Assembly (NCBI GenBank): GCA_034509755.1
Contig: CM067552.1
Span: 20,518,753 to 20,582,752, forward strand
Length of the DNA: 64,000 nucleotides
Source of the DNA: Anisodus tanguticus
Lineage: Eukaryota > Streptophyta > Magnoliopsida > Solanales > Solanaceae
Reading direction: 5' to 3'
Shown: positions 47,563 through 59,728 of the stretch, in pieces
How positions within the stretch are numbered: the first letter of the stretch is position 1
Layout: each line of letters opens with the position of its first letter
Made by a program: the position numbers and the translations under genes
The notes under the pieces: generated by a model
The model's database searches: none
The model's input: only the letters and a program-made list of their open reading frames with translations
Told to the model about the DNA's origin: nothing

Positions 47563-47575
47563 AATTGCAACTTAC
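47563..47575. repeat. 13-bp target-site duplication of LINE in element M, right copy
   Basis: AATTGCAACTTAC, identical to 47122-47134. Confidence 0.93.
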
Positions 47576-49499
47576 CATATAGATATTTTGCTCCTGGAAA
47601 TGTTGTAAAGACTGAACTCTAAATATCACCTAATCAGAATGGGGGTCAGCAAAAAATGACATAACCTGGGCTAAGGGAACATGTGGTCGAGTTACAATTG
47701 TCAAGAATCTTCTGTCTGGAATAACAAATGGTACTTAGAATTCATTTCTTCCTCGGCTTCCTACGTCTTTTCTTCGACGTTCTTATTCCTCCACAATATC
47801 TTTATGGAGGTCACTTTCTTGTCCCCAACTTAAAGACCTATGATCTAGAATAGCAAGTAGAAACACTTCGTAAGATAGTTTCTCTATAATCTGAACATCA
47901 TGTGTTTCTATAGTATAGATTCCGAAAAATGGGGTGGACGAACTCTAACTTTGATGGTAACTTAAGCTCATAGTATATTTATTCTCTATGTCCAAATAAG
48001 CCTTGGCGAAGCTTGACTTTCTTGTCGAATCTCGTAATGCCTTTCGTAGGTGAAACTTTCAAGAATTGTCAATTATCAACGCAGAATGCTAAGTCTTGTC
48101 GTCACACATCTGAATATGACTTTTGACAACTCTGGGCTGTTAATAATTGCTCATGAATGAGCTTTACTTTCTCTATATCTTAATGAACCTAATTGGGTCC
48201 AAGTAACTCTAATTCGCCTATCTCGCACCACCCAATAGGGGATCTGCATTTTGCCTCACAAGGAGACATACTAATTTTTGAATGATAACTCTTTGAAGTC
48301 TAGAACTCACACTCATAATGTATTCTTGAGTGTTTGCATTATGTGCTCCGCCTCGCCTTTTGTTTGTTGATGAAAAGTTGTACTATGATTTACTTACGTC
48401 CCCAAACCTTTTCGGAAGGACCTCCAAAAGGTAGCTATAAATTGGGCCCCTCTATCAGGTATAATAGCCTCTAGAACACCATGTAGTTGTACTATTTAAT
48501 TAATGCATAACTTGCATAATTCTCGATTGTATAAGTATGTTCTAACTGGCAAGAACTGGGCTGACTTCATGAGTCTATCAATAATCACCCATATAGAGTC
48601 AAACTTACGGTATGAATGAGGCAAACCTTTAATGAAATACATATTAGTTATCTCCTACATCCACATCGGAGTACCTATGTTCTGAACTAGCCCACTGGCT
48701 TCTGATGCTTTATCTTCACTTGCCGACAAATACGAATTCAACAATATTCTTTTTCATATCAATCTACTAGTATATTTATTTAATATCATGATACATCATA
48801 GTCGACCTTGGAAGAATATATAACGTGCCTCTGCCCTAATATGGTGTTGAAATCCTAACAACATCTAGAACATGTAATTGGCCTCAATACATCAAGACTC
48901 TATCTTCTATTACCTCGAAGACTATAATTTTATTCCACTGAACTTTCTCTTTAACTTCCAAATCATAGGACCTTTATACTATCATTCTTCCACCTCTACT
49001 ATTAGAGATGATACTATTGTATTTTGAATCATGATATTGTCATCACCTGGGTCGAAAAATCAAACTCTCCAAACTAGTTAGTTGATATAAGTTTCAACCA
49101 ACTCTCTTCTCTCGACCCCAAGTAAGCTAAATTGTCTATGGATCCGTTGTTGTGGCCGTCGGCTACAACATTAGCCTTTTATAGGTGATATAAGGTATCA
49201 ATGTTAAAAACCTTTAGTAACTCTAGCCATTGCCTCTATCTAGAGTTCAACTCATTCTGTTTGAAGATATACTGTAGTTTATGATCCGTAAAGATGTCAA
49301 CGTGAATAATGTATAATTAATACTACCAGACTGCAATTAACTCTAAATTATGGGTCAGATAGTTCCCTTCATACTTTCTCACTGTCTTTAATCATAAGAA
49401 ATTTCCTTCCCTTGTTTATTCTGACATTTATAATATGGATACACTAACTTATGTTAGTTCACATACATCCTGGATCTTCCTATATACATAATTTCAACA

Positions 49500-51650
49500 T
49501 TACTCTTGATTCTTATCCTCCATTCAATGGACATGATAGGTGATGAGTTACTAACTTACTCCCTTATTGGATACGTACCAAATTATGTAGATCTAGATGT
49601 TACCGGACAACCTTTATATAATATCGAATTCAGATCGCTATGCTCAGACCGAATTTTTCTTCCTTATCTATTGGCGAAAGTCCTTTGTCAGTTGCACATA
49701 GAAAAGATTCTCTTGTTCATATCAAACTACAAGCTCATTACATCATATACTCTGTTGAACTTTAGGTGATTTTGAATTGTCCACAATTATCCCTAACTGC
49801 TTTTCACTTCACCTTTAATGTAATAATATTACTTATGAACACGTCTTTTAAACACCTCCCTTGTATTCTAGCCCAATGGTCTCCTTTCGACTTTCTAAAA
49901 GCTTATATTGAATTTCACCTACCATTGCTTCTGTCTAAAATACTTTATGAGAGTCGCGATCGCGCACTTGCGGGGCTGAAACCTGATACATTTAGATCTA
50001 ATATGTAATTTCATATGATCTAATGACTCATCTGAGTTTTCTCGTCTAACCATAACTAGGCCCTTCATAATCCTATTACTGATTGCTCGGTTGATTTATC
50101 TTTATATCTCATTTCTAAGTAACTCCTCTTGAGGCTATGTCTTTTCTTTAATTTACCCCTCACGCTAGCTTCTGACTATCAAACGTCCAGTTTACCATCA
50201 ATTGACACCTCTAGCCAGGAAGTCATTATTGTCTCTTCTCTACTGTTTGTACTTACGCATTATTCTAGAGTCGTTACACATCTATAGGGTTTGAGTAAAT
50301 AAAATCTCATTCGTTTCAAACCTATTATCGTAATCCTTCTTACCACTCCATCACTAAGTAAACCACATGATTCTTCCTTGATACTTTATCGTACCATGTT
50401 CCCCTCTTGGGAAAGTAATTAACTCATTGTTATCTTGAATTCCATTCTTGCAGAGGTCACATCATTACCTCTTCATCTTTTGCGATTCCTTGCACTTCCG
50501 GTGGCTTATAACTTGCCTTGGAGTAATCTTTCCTTAATAAGGTTACTAGATAACTTATATGCATGTAGTGTTGTATACTCATAACTAGCATGCTCGACCT
50601 AGATAAGCTTAGATTTTATTATGATGCTCGTCTCAGGGGAACCATTTTCTACTAACCCTCAAAGGTTGTTCCACTATTATTCACCCTCTTATTGCCTAAT
50701 CATTCACTTTGTAAAAATCGCAAGGCCAACTATTACAGAAATCCTTTGAGTTCCTAACTTGTATCTTGTTATCTTAGATTACTACCCAATATTGGTATTT
50801 CTTAATCTAGGGGGATAGATCAATCTTTTGATGACTTTTATTGAAGCCGACAATTCACTTCTCATGATTACGACTTATACCTTATTATAATTCAAACCAT
50901 GCCTTCTCTTACTTTCTCTTCTTCTTGATTATGAACCTTGTCGTACTACCTTACTTTAGTTTATAATCGCTAACCATTTCTCATATATACACATAACACT
51001 TCACTTATCCTTTTATCTATCTCTTACTAACATTACTATTTGTTATCTTCCTCTCTAGGACTCTAGCGAGACATTCTTCCACTTCTAGCTTCTCCCGCTT
51101 CATTCAGCTTTATTCTTCGGTCAATTAATATCCCTTCTTCATTGGAAGCACGAATTACACTGAAGTGAATACTTATCCCATATACAAGAATTAAATTACC
51201 TAATGTCGGAAACTTTTAATCACACGCGAAGTCATACCTGACTATACAATTCAACAGTACATCACTTATGTGCCTCATAAAAAGGAACTATTGACATGTT
51301 CGAAATACCATTCAATAATATCGTTTAATTCTAAAAAAATATGTCCATTACCAAGGATTACTCTACCCTCACTAGAGCCTAAAATTGCATTCCTTTCAAA
51401 GGCTACATCTTTTGGTGCCTATAAGTTGTAAACTGGGGTGGGTGATAGTAACTATACCTTTATCACTGCTGAAAACAAAACTGTAACACATGTTTCCCGA
51501 TTTTTGAACTCCAACTACTTAATAATTTTTTCTACTTGGATACCTCGTACCTCATTTACCTTACATCTTTTAATTTTTGAAACTCATACTCTAACTTTCG
51601 ATGCTCTCAAAGATTTTTACCATATGGGTCGATAGATATTGACGCGTTAG
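49500..51650. other. Unassigned AT-rich region within element M
   Basis: Position predicts RT, protease and gag of element M on the minus strand, but I find no YxDD, zinc-knuckle or gag motif in any frame. Small plus-strand frames at 49506-49769 and 49766-50008 look like chance openings. The sequence is rich in CTT/CTC words. Either extreme decay or an unrelated insertion. Confidence 0.5.
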
Positions 51651-52006
51651 GGCTCCGTATCAAGAAGCTTACATATCTTGATACACACATGATCTGTTAA
51701 AGACATCACATTTCCTTATCATAAGCATCATTCAAAATTGAGTTCCTCTAACTCAACTCTTCCGCAACCACAGCCAATCTCTTACCAACCGTCTCCTTTC
51801 TAGATGTAGGCATCACTGTATTACGAAGCAAATAGAATTTAAGAGTTTGAATTCTAATAACTCAACTCTACTACATGATCTAAAGTAAGAAGAAAGAGTG
51901 ACATTCCTAAATGCCCCGTAGCCTCATGCTTATAAGGGTGGTGCGTAACACACCCATATACAAGACTCTACTAGACACGGCTTGTAGACTCCCTAGGACA
52001 GACCTA

Positions 52007-52017
52007 CTCTAATACCA
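52007..52017 (-). other. Element M primer-binding site
   Basis: The minus strand reads TGGTATTAGAG, one mismatch to the tRNA-iMet site, four bases from the LTR edge at 52022. The leader to its left (51890-52005) is shared with element C at 15850-15950. Confidence 0.8.
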
Positions 52018-52021
52018 AGTT

Positions 52022-53354
52022 TGTCACACTCCAAACCGGTGGGGCACAACTGGCACCTGTGCCTAACTTACCGAGCACCACACATCATACATCCATAACC
52101 TTACTAGCATATATAAGTGGGCCAGAAGGGCCATCATACGAAAATCTGATGAAACATAAGAGACTATCCAACGATAAATAACCCAAAAGGACATACATGA
52201 GTATATACATGGGACATACAGGCCGATGAGGCCATACAAAACTTCTATATCCAAGACATTAGTCTACAATTCTATAGAGAGTACGTAAATAGTATAAGGT
52301 CGAGACATAGCCCTAACATACCCATAATGTCTGTATCAAAATGCATACCAATACAACATCAAGTCCAGAAGACTGGATCTCACCAACAACCGCTGAATCG
52401 GGCAACCTATTGTGGTGGTGGTTTATCAACCTATCTATCCGGACCTACAACATGAAATGTAGCATCCACAAATAAAAAGAACATCAGTAGGAATAATGTA
52501 CCGAGTATGCAAGGCATGAAAGAATAAGTAAAAGTAGTAATGTAAATAGAGATAAGCAATAGACAACCTGTAACTGTGAATGTTGTTGAGCGAATATGAC
52601 ATGCATGCTTTCTCTTACAAACATATACATATATATATAGGCCACTCTGTGGGGTTTTAACATCATCATTGAGTCCCTCTATGGGGCTAACATCATCATA
52701 ACATATCCGACTACAGTGATGTGCACAACGGGTGCGGTACCTGACCGACTATAGAGCGTTCAGTGTAATAAAATAGATATATATATATATATATATATGC
52801 ATGAGTGACACATAAAAAGACATCTTGAACCTTTCGGAGTGACGTTAGGTCGGTAAACCTCCGAATATGTTATGTTAGCAACCTCGTCAACATATGACAT
52901 CATAAGAATCAAGAAATACCATAAATATATGATTCACATGAGAAGGTAAGAATCAGAACAAAAGCATGGTCATATGTCAAAATACGTTTCCATGGAAGGA
53001 ACAACTTGCACATTTTATATCTTCTAAGAGTAGAGCATTTATTAGAAGGACATTTGCTTACGTTGCGTTCATCGTAGTCGTGCAAAATAAGGAAACAGAT
53101 AAGTCTTACATACCTTATAATGTACTACCAAACCACAAAGTAAGCTTCCACAACTCCTTCGTCTACAACAATGGAAACGATACTATCGTCACCATACGAG
53201 TGTTATGATTATCATATTAGAATGATACACTTTTTTTCTATAATAAACCAAGCAGCATCTCCCCTATTTTCTTAACTTCCCTGAAGTTCGAGACAATAAA
53301 AAAATAGCCCAACAACAAAAATATTCTCAACAAGCTCTTTAAACAATTCAACTA
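52022..53354 (-). repeat. Element M 5' LTR, truncated
   Basis: Plus view starts TGTCACACTCC beside the primer site. It contains a (TA)n run at 52777-52798 and a GGGTGCGGTACCTGACCGAC stretch typical of Del-like LTRs. The part from 52815 is repeated at 56977-57510. It ends where sequence of the opposite orientation (pol fragment Y1) begins, so its U3 start is missing. Confidence 0.65.
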
Positions 53355-53699
53355 CCCTTGATAACAGAATTTGTGAGTCATATGATAAGCAATAAGAGAA
53401 TAGCATTTGAAGATATAAGTTTACGATTGAAGTAATAGTATAACAAGAAAGAAATTCAAGTATTACATTGGATTAGGATGCCTCCCCTAAGATGAATTAT
53501 GTTGATGTGTTATGGAATACTATTATGGACATATAGTATCATCCCAAAGATGAATCATACAATAGCTTCGTACGTTCGCCGGCGAGATATGAGCCCTTAT
53601 GCAAATTAATTACATAAATAGGTCAAGTTTTCATTAATGAATTATAGATCATCGTTAAGATGAATCAACAGTGAATAGATGTAAGTTTCAAAGTATGAA

Positions 53700-54379
53700 T
53701 TGCTAGAGGGATAGGCCAAGTGGCCTATGAGCTAATACTACCTCCAGAATTGGAATGTGTGCATTCAGTCTTCTATGCATTCATGCTATGGTAGGGCATT
53801 GATATCCACCCAGAGTTGTATCAGTTGATGAGATTCAGATCACCTAGGACTTATCCTATGAGTCCAACTTTCTATATTATATATGCATGTTCGTGAGTTA
53901 AAGATAGTAGCTTTTATGGAAGTGTTATGGAAAAGTGAGAACGTTGAAGGAATGATGTGAGAAACCCATGAAAAAATGAAAATTGGAATGCCCTCGCATG
54001 TTCAAGATAGAGGTTTACAACCTGATTGATTCTATATTTCCCTTAAAGCCATGTTATGAAGGATTTATTCTAATTCTATGTTAAACTCATATGATATTCA
54101 GAGTCGAGATGTTATTACATCACAGGAGATAGGGTTATTTATGCTCGAGGTGGGCTAATGTTGTTATGTTCATGTCTGATGTTAGATGGTTGTATGGTCC
54201 GACACATAATAAATGTTGTTTATTATGGCCCTGTATGGCAATATGTTTGGTATTTGACAGGTTTGTTAGTTGTCCGATTATAGAGGAATCTCTGTCAAAA
54301 GTTTCATAACCATTTAGAGTTTATATTCCTTTAAGTATGCCTCTGCATTCGAGAATGAATGTTTTTAAGGGGGGAAGGT
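53700..54379 (+). pseudogene. Gypsy integrase C-terminal fragment, 3' UTR and PPT (Y1)
   Basis: A block with VAYELILPPELECVHSVFYA-like wording near 53725-53780 is the usual start of the Del integrase C-terminal region. It then decays. A TTCGAGAATGAATG pre-PPT motif (54349) and PPT AAGGGGGGAAGG (54367-54378) precede the LTR. Confidence 0.75.
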
Positions 54380-55568
54380 TGATACACCCCGTATTTTTGC
54401 ACTAGAATGTGTCGTGGGTAAAATAACGTAAACTCGGAGAAGTTAAGATCTCTTATATAGATAACGATTGTTTATAATTTATTTAAAAAAGAGGTTACGC
54501 TGGGAATAGAGGTTGAACGAATCAGAGAAAATAAGTTTCGTTGATGTTAGAAATATTGAACAAGTTATATGGATCATATGGAATTTGGTCATACTCGTAT
54601 ACGCAAATCTAGAGCTTGGTGTATCAATGAATGAAGTCCTGAAATTATTTAGAACTTAACAAGTGTGACGATGGTAATTGAAAATAATATTTTGTAGGTG
54701 CCAAAGGAGGCTACGGAGTAGTGTTATATCATATGACCATGATAATAAGTATATATGTGTGTTAAAGATGATTATTATTTAAGTGAATTGAGATCAAGAA
54801 ATTAATTTTGTGGGTGATTGGTTAAATATTGGGATAAAGTGGGACAATAATGGATTAATTATAGTACTAACTAATATTATGTGGATAATTATTAATTTGG
54901 TGGGTGCCACATGGAACCATGGGGAATAAGTGACTAAGTGGATAATTATTAGACTTAGTGACTAAGCTTTTTCTAGGTGATTAGGTGGCATTATTGGGAG
55001 AGTTCATTTGACAATGAATCTTTTATGGTGGGACCCATGGTCCACTAAGAGAAGAAGAACTCCATATATCTAATTAAAGATAGATTTATCTTATAAACTA
55101 ATCTTGGGCAGCAACGAAATTATAGAGAATTCAAACATTGTATTTTCATCTTGGAAAAAATTTACATTTCTTTCTATTTTGGGTAGCAAGGAGACATTGT
55201 TTTAAGGAAGCTAGGTTTTTCCGTCTCAAGGAAGATATAAGAGTTTTTCTCACTATTTCGATATTGTTGTTCAATTTTTTTGGCGTAGTTGAATCTGAAC
55301 TTTCTTTGAAGTGAAGTAAGGTGGGACAAGAGTAGTTCATGGAATATAAGATTGAGGCATTTAGGATATTGGTCACATAAACAAGTAGGAAGTTGACGTT
55401 AAAGGTATGTAAGGATAACCCTCCTTTCGAAGGCATAAATTTCAAACATATATCGATTTCTAAACAAATTGTCAAAGAAGTATCTTAACCGCATGTTTGT
55501 TTGTCCCTTGTTCGGAGTACCTTTCATGTTATAAAGATATATCCTTCATGTATGTTGGTATCCTTCCT
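54380..55568 (+). repeat. LTR fragment Z1 (element G family)
   Basis: Starts TGATACACCCCG after the PPT and matches the first 1190 bases of the complete LTR at 58541-60793; then homology ends abruptly near 55568. Confidence 0.82.
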
Positions 55569-56316
55569 AAGTTAAGTAGTGCACCACATTTATAAATGGG
55601 AGGTTACAGGTCATTTAGGATTGGTTACCCTTTCTTCTGATCCCAGGTCGTGCTATAGAGCTAAGTCATAAGAAGTCGAATTTAACTCGTGTTTGATGTT
55701 CTACAGAGATGTTGATGACCTATTAGCTACGGCCATGGTAAGAAAATTTAAGGGGATAAGTTATGAAAGTGTTAGAAAATAAGGTACAAGGTTTAGATGT
55801 AAATGAGATAGGAGTGAAAAAGGTATGAGATACCTAAGTACAGAAGATTGTGAATATTTCAGATTTCATGTAGGGCCAGAAGCGCCATAATTCAATATCC
55901 AGAAATGATAGTGGTGCCATTAGTATCATGTCTTCCAGCTTATAGTTTTCACGTACCAGGAGGTTTATCTACTAGAGTAAGAAGAAGTAAGAAGTGATTG
56001 ATGTCTCGCTTGAGGTTCTGTAATAGTATAAGAAAGTCTATAATGCTAGCAAGATAAGTGAAAGGTTACGTATGGTAATGAACAGAATTGGTATAGGTCA
56101 TAAGCCTAAGTATGATAGTGCGACAAGGTTTTAGATCGATAAAAGTAAGGGTAAGAGAAAGTAGGTAAGGAAGTAATGAGGATAGGTAAGACCTTACGAT
56201 TAATCCCATAAGGACCAGTGTGTTGACAGTTTTCGTAAGTTATATAGCGGCCGATATAGCCTGAATGAATCAGAGGAATTTTACAACTAGAATAACTTAA
56301 AAGAGGTGGAATGTTG
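55569..56316. other. Unassigned segment W between duplicated blocks
   Basis: About 750 bases with no frame carrying a known motif and no second copy in the window. Wording such as GTAGGGCCAGAAGCGCC suggests decayed retrotransposon sequence. Confidence 0.5.
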
Positions 56317-56953
56317 CCCTTGATAACAGAACTTGTGAGTAATATGATAAGCAATAAGAGAATAACGTTTGAAGATATACGTTTACGATTGAAGTAATAG
56401 TATAACAAGAAAGAAATTCAAGTATTACATTGGATTAGGATGCCTCCCCTAATATGAATTATGTTGATGTGTTACGGAATACTATTATGGACATATAGTA
56501 TCAGCCCAAAGATGAATCATACAATAGCTTTGTACGTTCGCCGGCGAGATATGAGCCCTGATGTAAGTTAATTACGTAAATAGGTCAAGTTTTCATTAAT
56601 GGATTATAGATCATCGTTAAGATGAATCAACAGTGAATAGATGTAAGTTTCAAAGTATGAATTGCTAGAGGGATAGGCCAAGTGGCCTACGAGCTAATAC
56701 TACCTCCAGAATTGGAATGTGTGCATTCAGTCCTCTATGCATTCATGCTATGGTAGGGCATTGAGATCCCCCTAGAGTTGTATCAGTTGATGAGATTCAG
56801 ATCACGGAGGACTTATCCTATAAGTCCAACTTTCTATATTAGATCAGCATGTTCGTGAGTTAAAGACCAAAGAAGTAGCTTTTATGAAAAATTTATGGAA
56901 AAGTGAGAACGTTGAAGGAATGATGTGAGAAACCCATGAAGAAATGAAAATTT
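56317..56953 (+). repeat. Third, partial copy of the pol 3' fragment (Y')
   Basis: Matches 53355-54000 and 57511-58150. It shares several variants with the 57511 copy against the 53355 copy (TTACGGAATAC, CAGCCCAAAG, ATTACGTAAAT), so these two are closer relatives. It stops before the 3' UTR. Confidence 0.85.
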
Positions 56954-56976
56954 GAAAGTTAGACTCATAGGATAAG
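56954..56976. repeat. 23-base inverted segment at a rearrangement junction
   Basis: The reverse complement of these bases matches 53850-53872 at 22 of 23 positions and 56815-56837 at 21. It separates Y' from the second copy of X. A fold-back template switch explains it. Confidence 0.8.
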
Positions 56977-59728
56977 ACATCTTGAACCTTTCGGAGTGAC
57001 GTGAGGTCGGTAAACCTACAATTTTGTTATGTTAGCAACCTTGTCAACATATGACATCATAAGAATTAAGAAATACCATAAATATATGATTCACGTGAGA
57101 AGGTAAGAATCAGAACATAAGCATGGTCATAGGTCAAAATATGTTTCCATGGAAGAAACAACTTGCACATTTTATATCTTCTAAGAGTAGAGCATTTATT
57201 AGAAGGACATTTGCTTACGTTGCGTTCATCGTAGTCGTACAAAATAAGGAAACGGATAAGCCTTACATACCTTATAATGTACTGCCAAACCACAAACTAA
57301 GCTTCCACAACTCCTTAGTCTACAACAATGAAAACGATACTATCGTCACGATACGAGTGTTATGATTATCGTATTGGAATGATACACTTTTTTTCTATAA
57401 AAAATCGAGCAGCATCTCCCCTATTTTCTTAACTTCCTGAAGTTCAAGACAATCAGAAAATAGCCCAACAACAAATATATTCTCAACAAGCTCTTTAAAC
57501 AATTCAAATGCCCTTTATAAAAGAACTTGTGAGTAATATGATAAGCATCAAGAGAATAGCGTTTGAAGATATAAGTTTACGATAGAAGTAATAGTATAAC
57601 GGGAAAGAAATTCAAGTATTACATTGGATTACGATGCCTCCCCTAATATGAATTATGTTGATGTGTTACGGAATACTATTATGGACATATAGTATCAGCC
57701 CAAAGATGAATCATACAATAGCTTTGTACGTTCGCCGGCGAGATATGAGCCCTGATGTAAGTTAATTACGTAAATAGGTCAAGTTTTCATTAATGGATTA
57801 TAGATCATCGTTAAGATGAATCAACAATGAATAGATGTAAGTTTCAAAGTATGAATTGCTAGAGGGATAGGCCAAGTGGCCTACGAGCTAATACTACCTC
57901 CAGAATTGGAATGTGTGCATTCAGTCCTCTATGCATTCATGCTATGGTAGGGCATTGAGATCCCCCTAGAGTTGTATCAGTTGATGAGATTCAGATCACG
58001 GAGGACTTATCTTATAAGTCCAACTTTCTATATTAGATCAGCATGTTCGTGAGTTAAAGATCAAAGAAGTAGCTTTTATGAAATTTTTATAGAAAAGTGA
58101 GAACATTGAAGGAATGATGTGAGAAACCCATGAAGAAATGAAAATCGAAATGCCCTCACTTGCTCAAGATAGAGGTTTACAACCTGACTGATTCTATATT
58201 TTCCTTCAAGCCATGTTATGAAGGATTTATTATAATTCTATGTTAAACTCATATGATAGTCAGAGTTGAGATGTTATGACATCACATGAGACAGGATTAT
58301 TTATGCTCGAGATGGGCTAATGTTGTTATGTTCATGTCTGATGTTAGATGGTCGTGTGGTCCGACATATAATAAATGTTGTTTATTATGGCCCTGTGTGG
58401 CAATATGTTTGGTATTTGACAGGTTTGTTAGTTATCCGATTATAGAGGAAACTCTGTCAAAAGATTCATAACCATTTAGAGTTTATATCCCTTTGAGTAT
58501 GCCTCCGCATTCGAGAACGAATATTTCTAAGGGGGGAGGCTGTTACACCCCGTATTTTTGCACTAGTATGTGTTGTGGGTAAAATAACGTAAACTCGGAG
58601 AGGTAAATATCTCTTATATAGATAACGAATGTTTATAATTAATTTTTAAAAAAAAAGAGTTTACGTGGGGATTAGAGGTTGAACGATTTAGAGAAAATAA
58701 GTTTCATTAATGTTAGAAATATTTAACAAGTTATATGGATCATATGGAAGTTGGTCATACTCGTATACACAAATCTAGAGCTTCGTGTATAAATGGATGA
58801 AGTCCTTAAATAATTTATAACTTAACAAGTGTGACAATGGTAATTGAAAATAATATTCTGTAGGTGCCAAAGAAGGCTACGGAGTAGTGTTATATCATAT
58901 GACCATGATAATAAGTATATATGTGTGTTAAATATGATTATTATTTAAGTGAATTGAGATCAAGATATTAATTTTGTGGGTGATTGGTTAAATGTTGGTA
59001 TAAAGTGGGAGAATAATGGATTAATTATAGTACTAACTATTATTATGTGGATAATTATTAATTTGGTGGGTGCCACATGGGACCATGGGGAATAAGTGAC
59101 TAAGTGGATAATTATTAGACTTAGTGACTAAGCTTTTTCTAGGTGATTAGGTGGCATTATTAGGAGAGTTCATTTGACAATGAATCTTTTATGGTGGGAC
59201 CCATGGTCCACTAAGAGAAGAACTCTATATATCTAATTAAAGATAGATTTATCTTATAAACTAATCATGGGCAGCAACGAAATTATAGAGAATTCAAATA
59301 TTGTATTTTCATCTTGGAGAAAATTTACATTTCTTTCTATTTTGGGCAGCAAGGAGACATTGTTTTAAGGAAGCTAGGTTTTTCCGTCTCAAGGAAGATA
59401 TACAAGTTTTGCTCACTATTTCGATTTCTTTGTTCCATTTTTTTGCGAAGTTGAATCCGAACTTTTTTCGAAGTAATGTAAGGTGGGACAAGAGTAGTTC
59501 ATGGAATATAAGATTTAGGCGTTGAGGAGATTGATCACATAAACAAGTAGAAAGTTGAAGTTAAAGGTATGTAAGGATAACCCTCCTTTCGAAGGCATAA
59601 ATTTCAAACATATATCGATTTCTAAACAAATTGTCAAAGAAGTATCTTAACCGCATGTTTGTTTGTCCCTTATTGGGAATACCTTTCATGTTATAAAGAT
59701 TTTCCTTCATGTCTATTGGTATCCTTTT
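56977..59728 (+). repeat. Large duplicated block, copy 2 (X2-Y2-Z2 start)
   Basis: Second copy of 52815-55568: X2 56977-57510, Y2 57511-58540, then the LTR from 58541. The 80-residue open stretch at 52966-53208 recurs at 57123-57365 almost unchanged, but it lies inside LTR sequence and is probably not coding. Confidence 0.82.
58529..58540 (+). other. Polypurine tract before LTR G
   Basis: AAGGGGGGAGGC directly before TGTTACACCCC; a TTCGAGAACGAATA pre-PPT motif lies just upstream. Confidence 0.85.

Larger units (their letters stand above)
46897..52021 (-). mobile_element. Element M interior: decayed Del-like Ty3/gypsy retrotransposon
   Basis: A minus-strand element between the LTR fragment at 46391-46896 and the primer site and LTR at 52007-53354. 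The part at 47700-49400 follows the integrase to RNase H region of element E step by step at the nucleotide level (GATCTAGAATAGC near 47850 against 28660; TGGGTCAGATAGTT near 49360 against 30325). No frame longer than about 90 residues survives. About 49500-51650 has no block I can assign. A LINE interrupts at 47135-47562. Confidence 0.68.
52815..55568 (+). repeat. Large duplicated block, copy 1 (X1-Y1-Z1)
   Basis: About 2.75 kb that recurs at 56977-59728. It spans three unlike parts: LTR sequence of element M (52815-53354, minus), pol 3' end of a plus-strand gypsy element (53355-54379) and the start of that element's LTR (54380-55568). Both copies contain the same two internal junctions, so the block was assembled first and copied afterwards. 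Confidence 0.82.

Noticed and set aside
52966..53208. An 80-residue open frame, conserved at 57123-57365, as a small gene.
   Set aside because: It lies in LTR-derived sequence, and its conservation is explained by the segmental duplication. No homolog is recognised.
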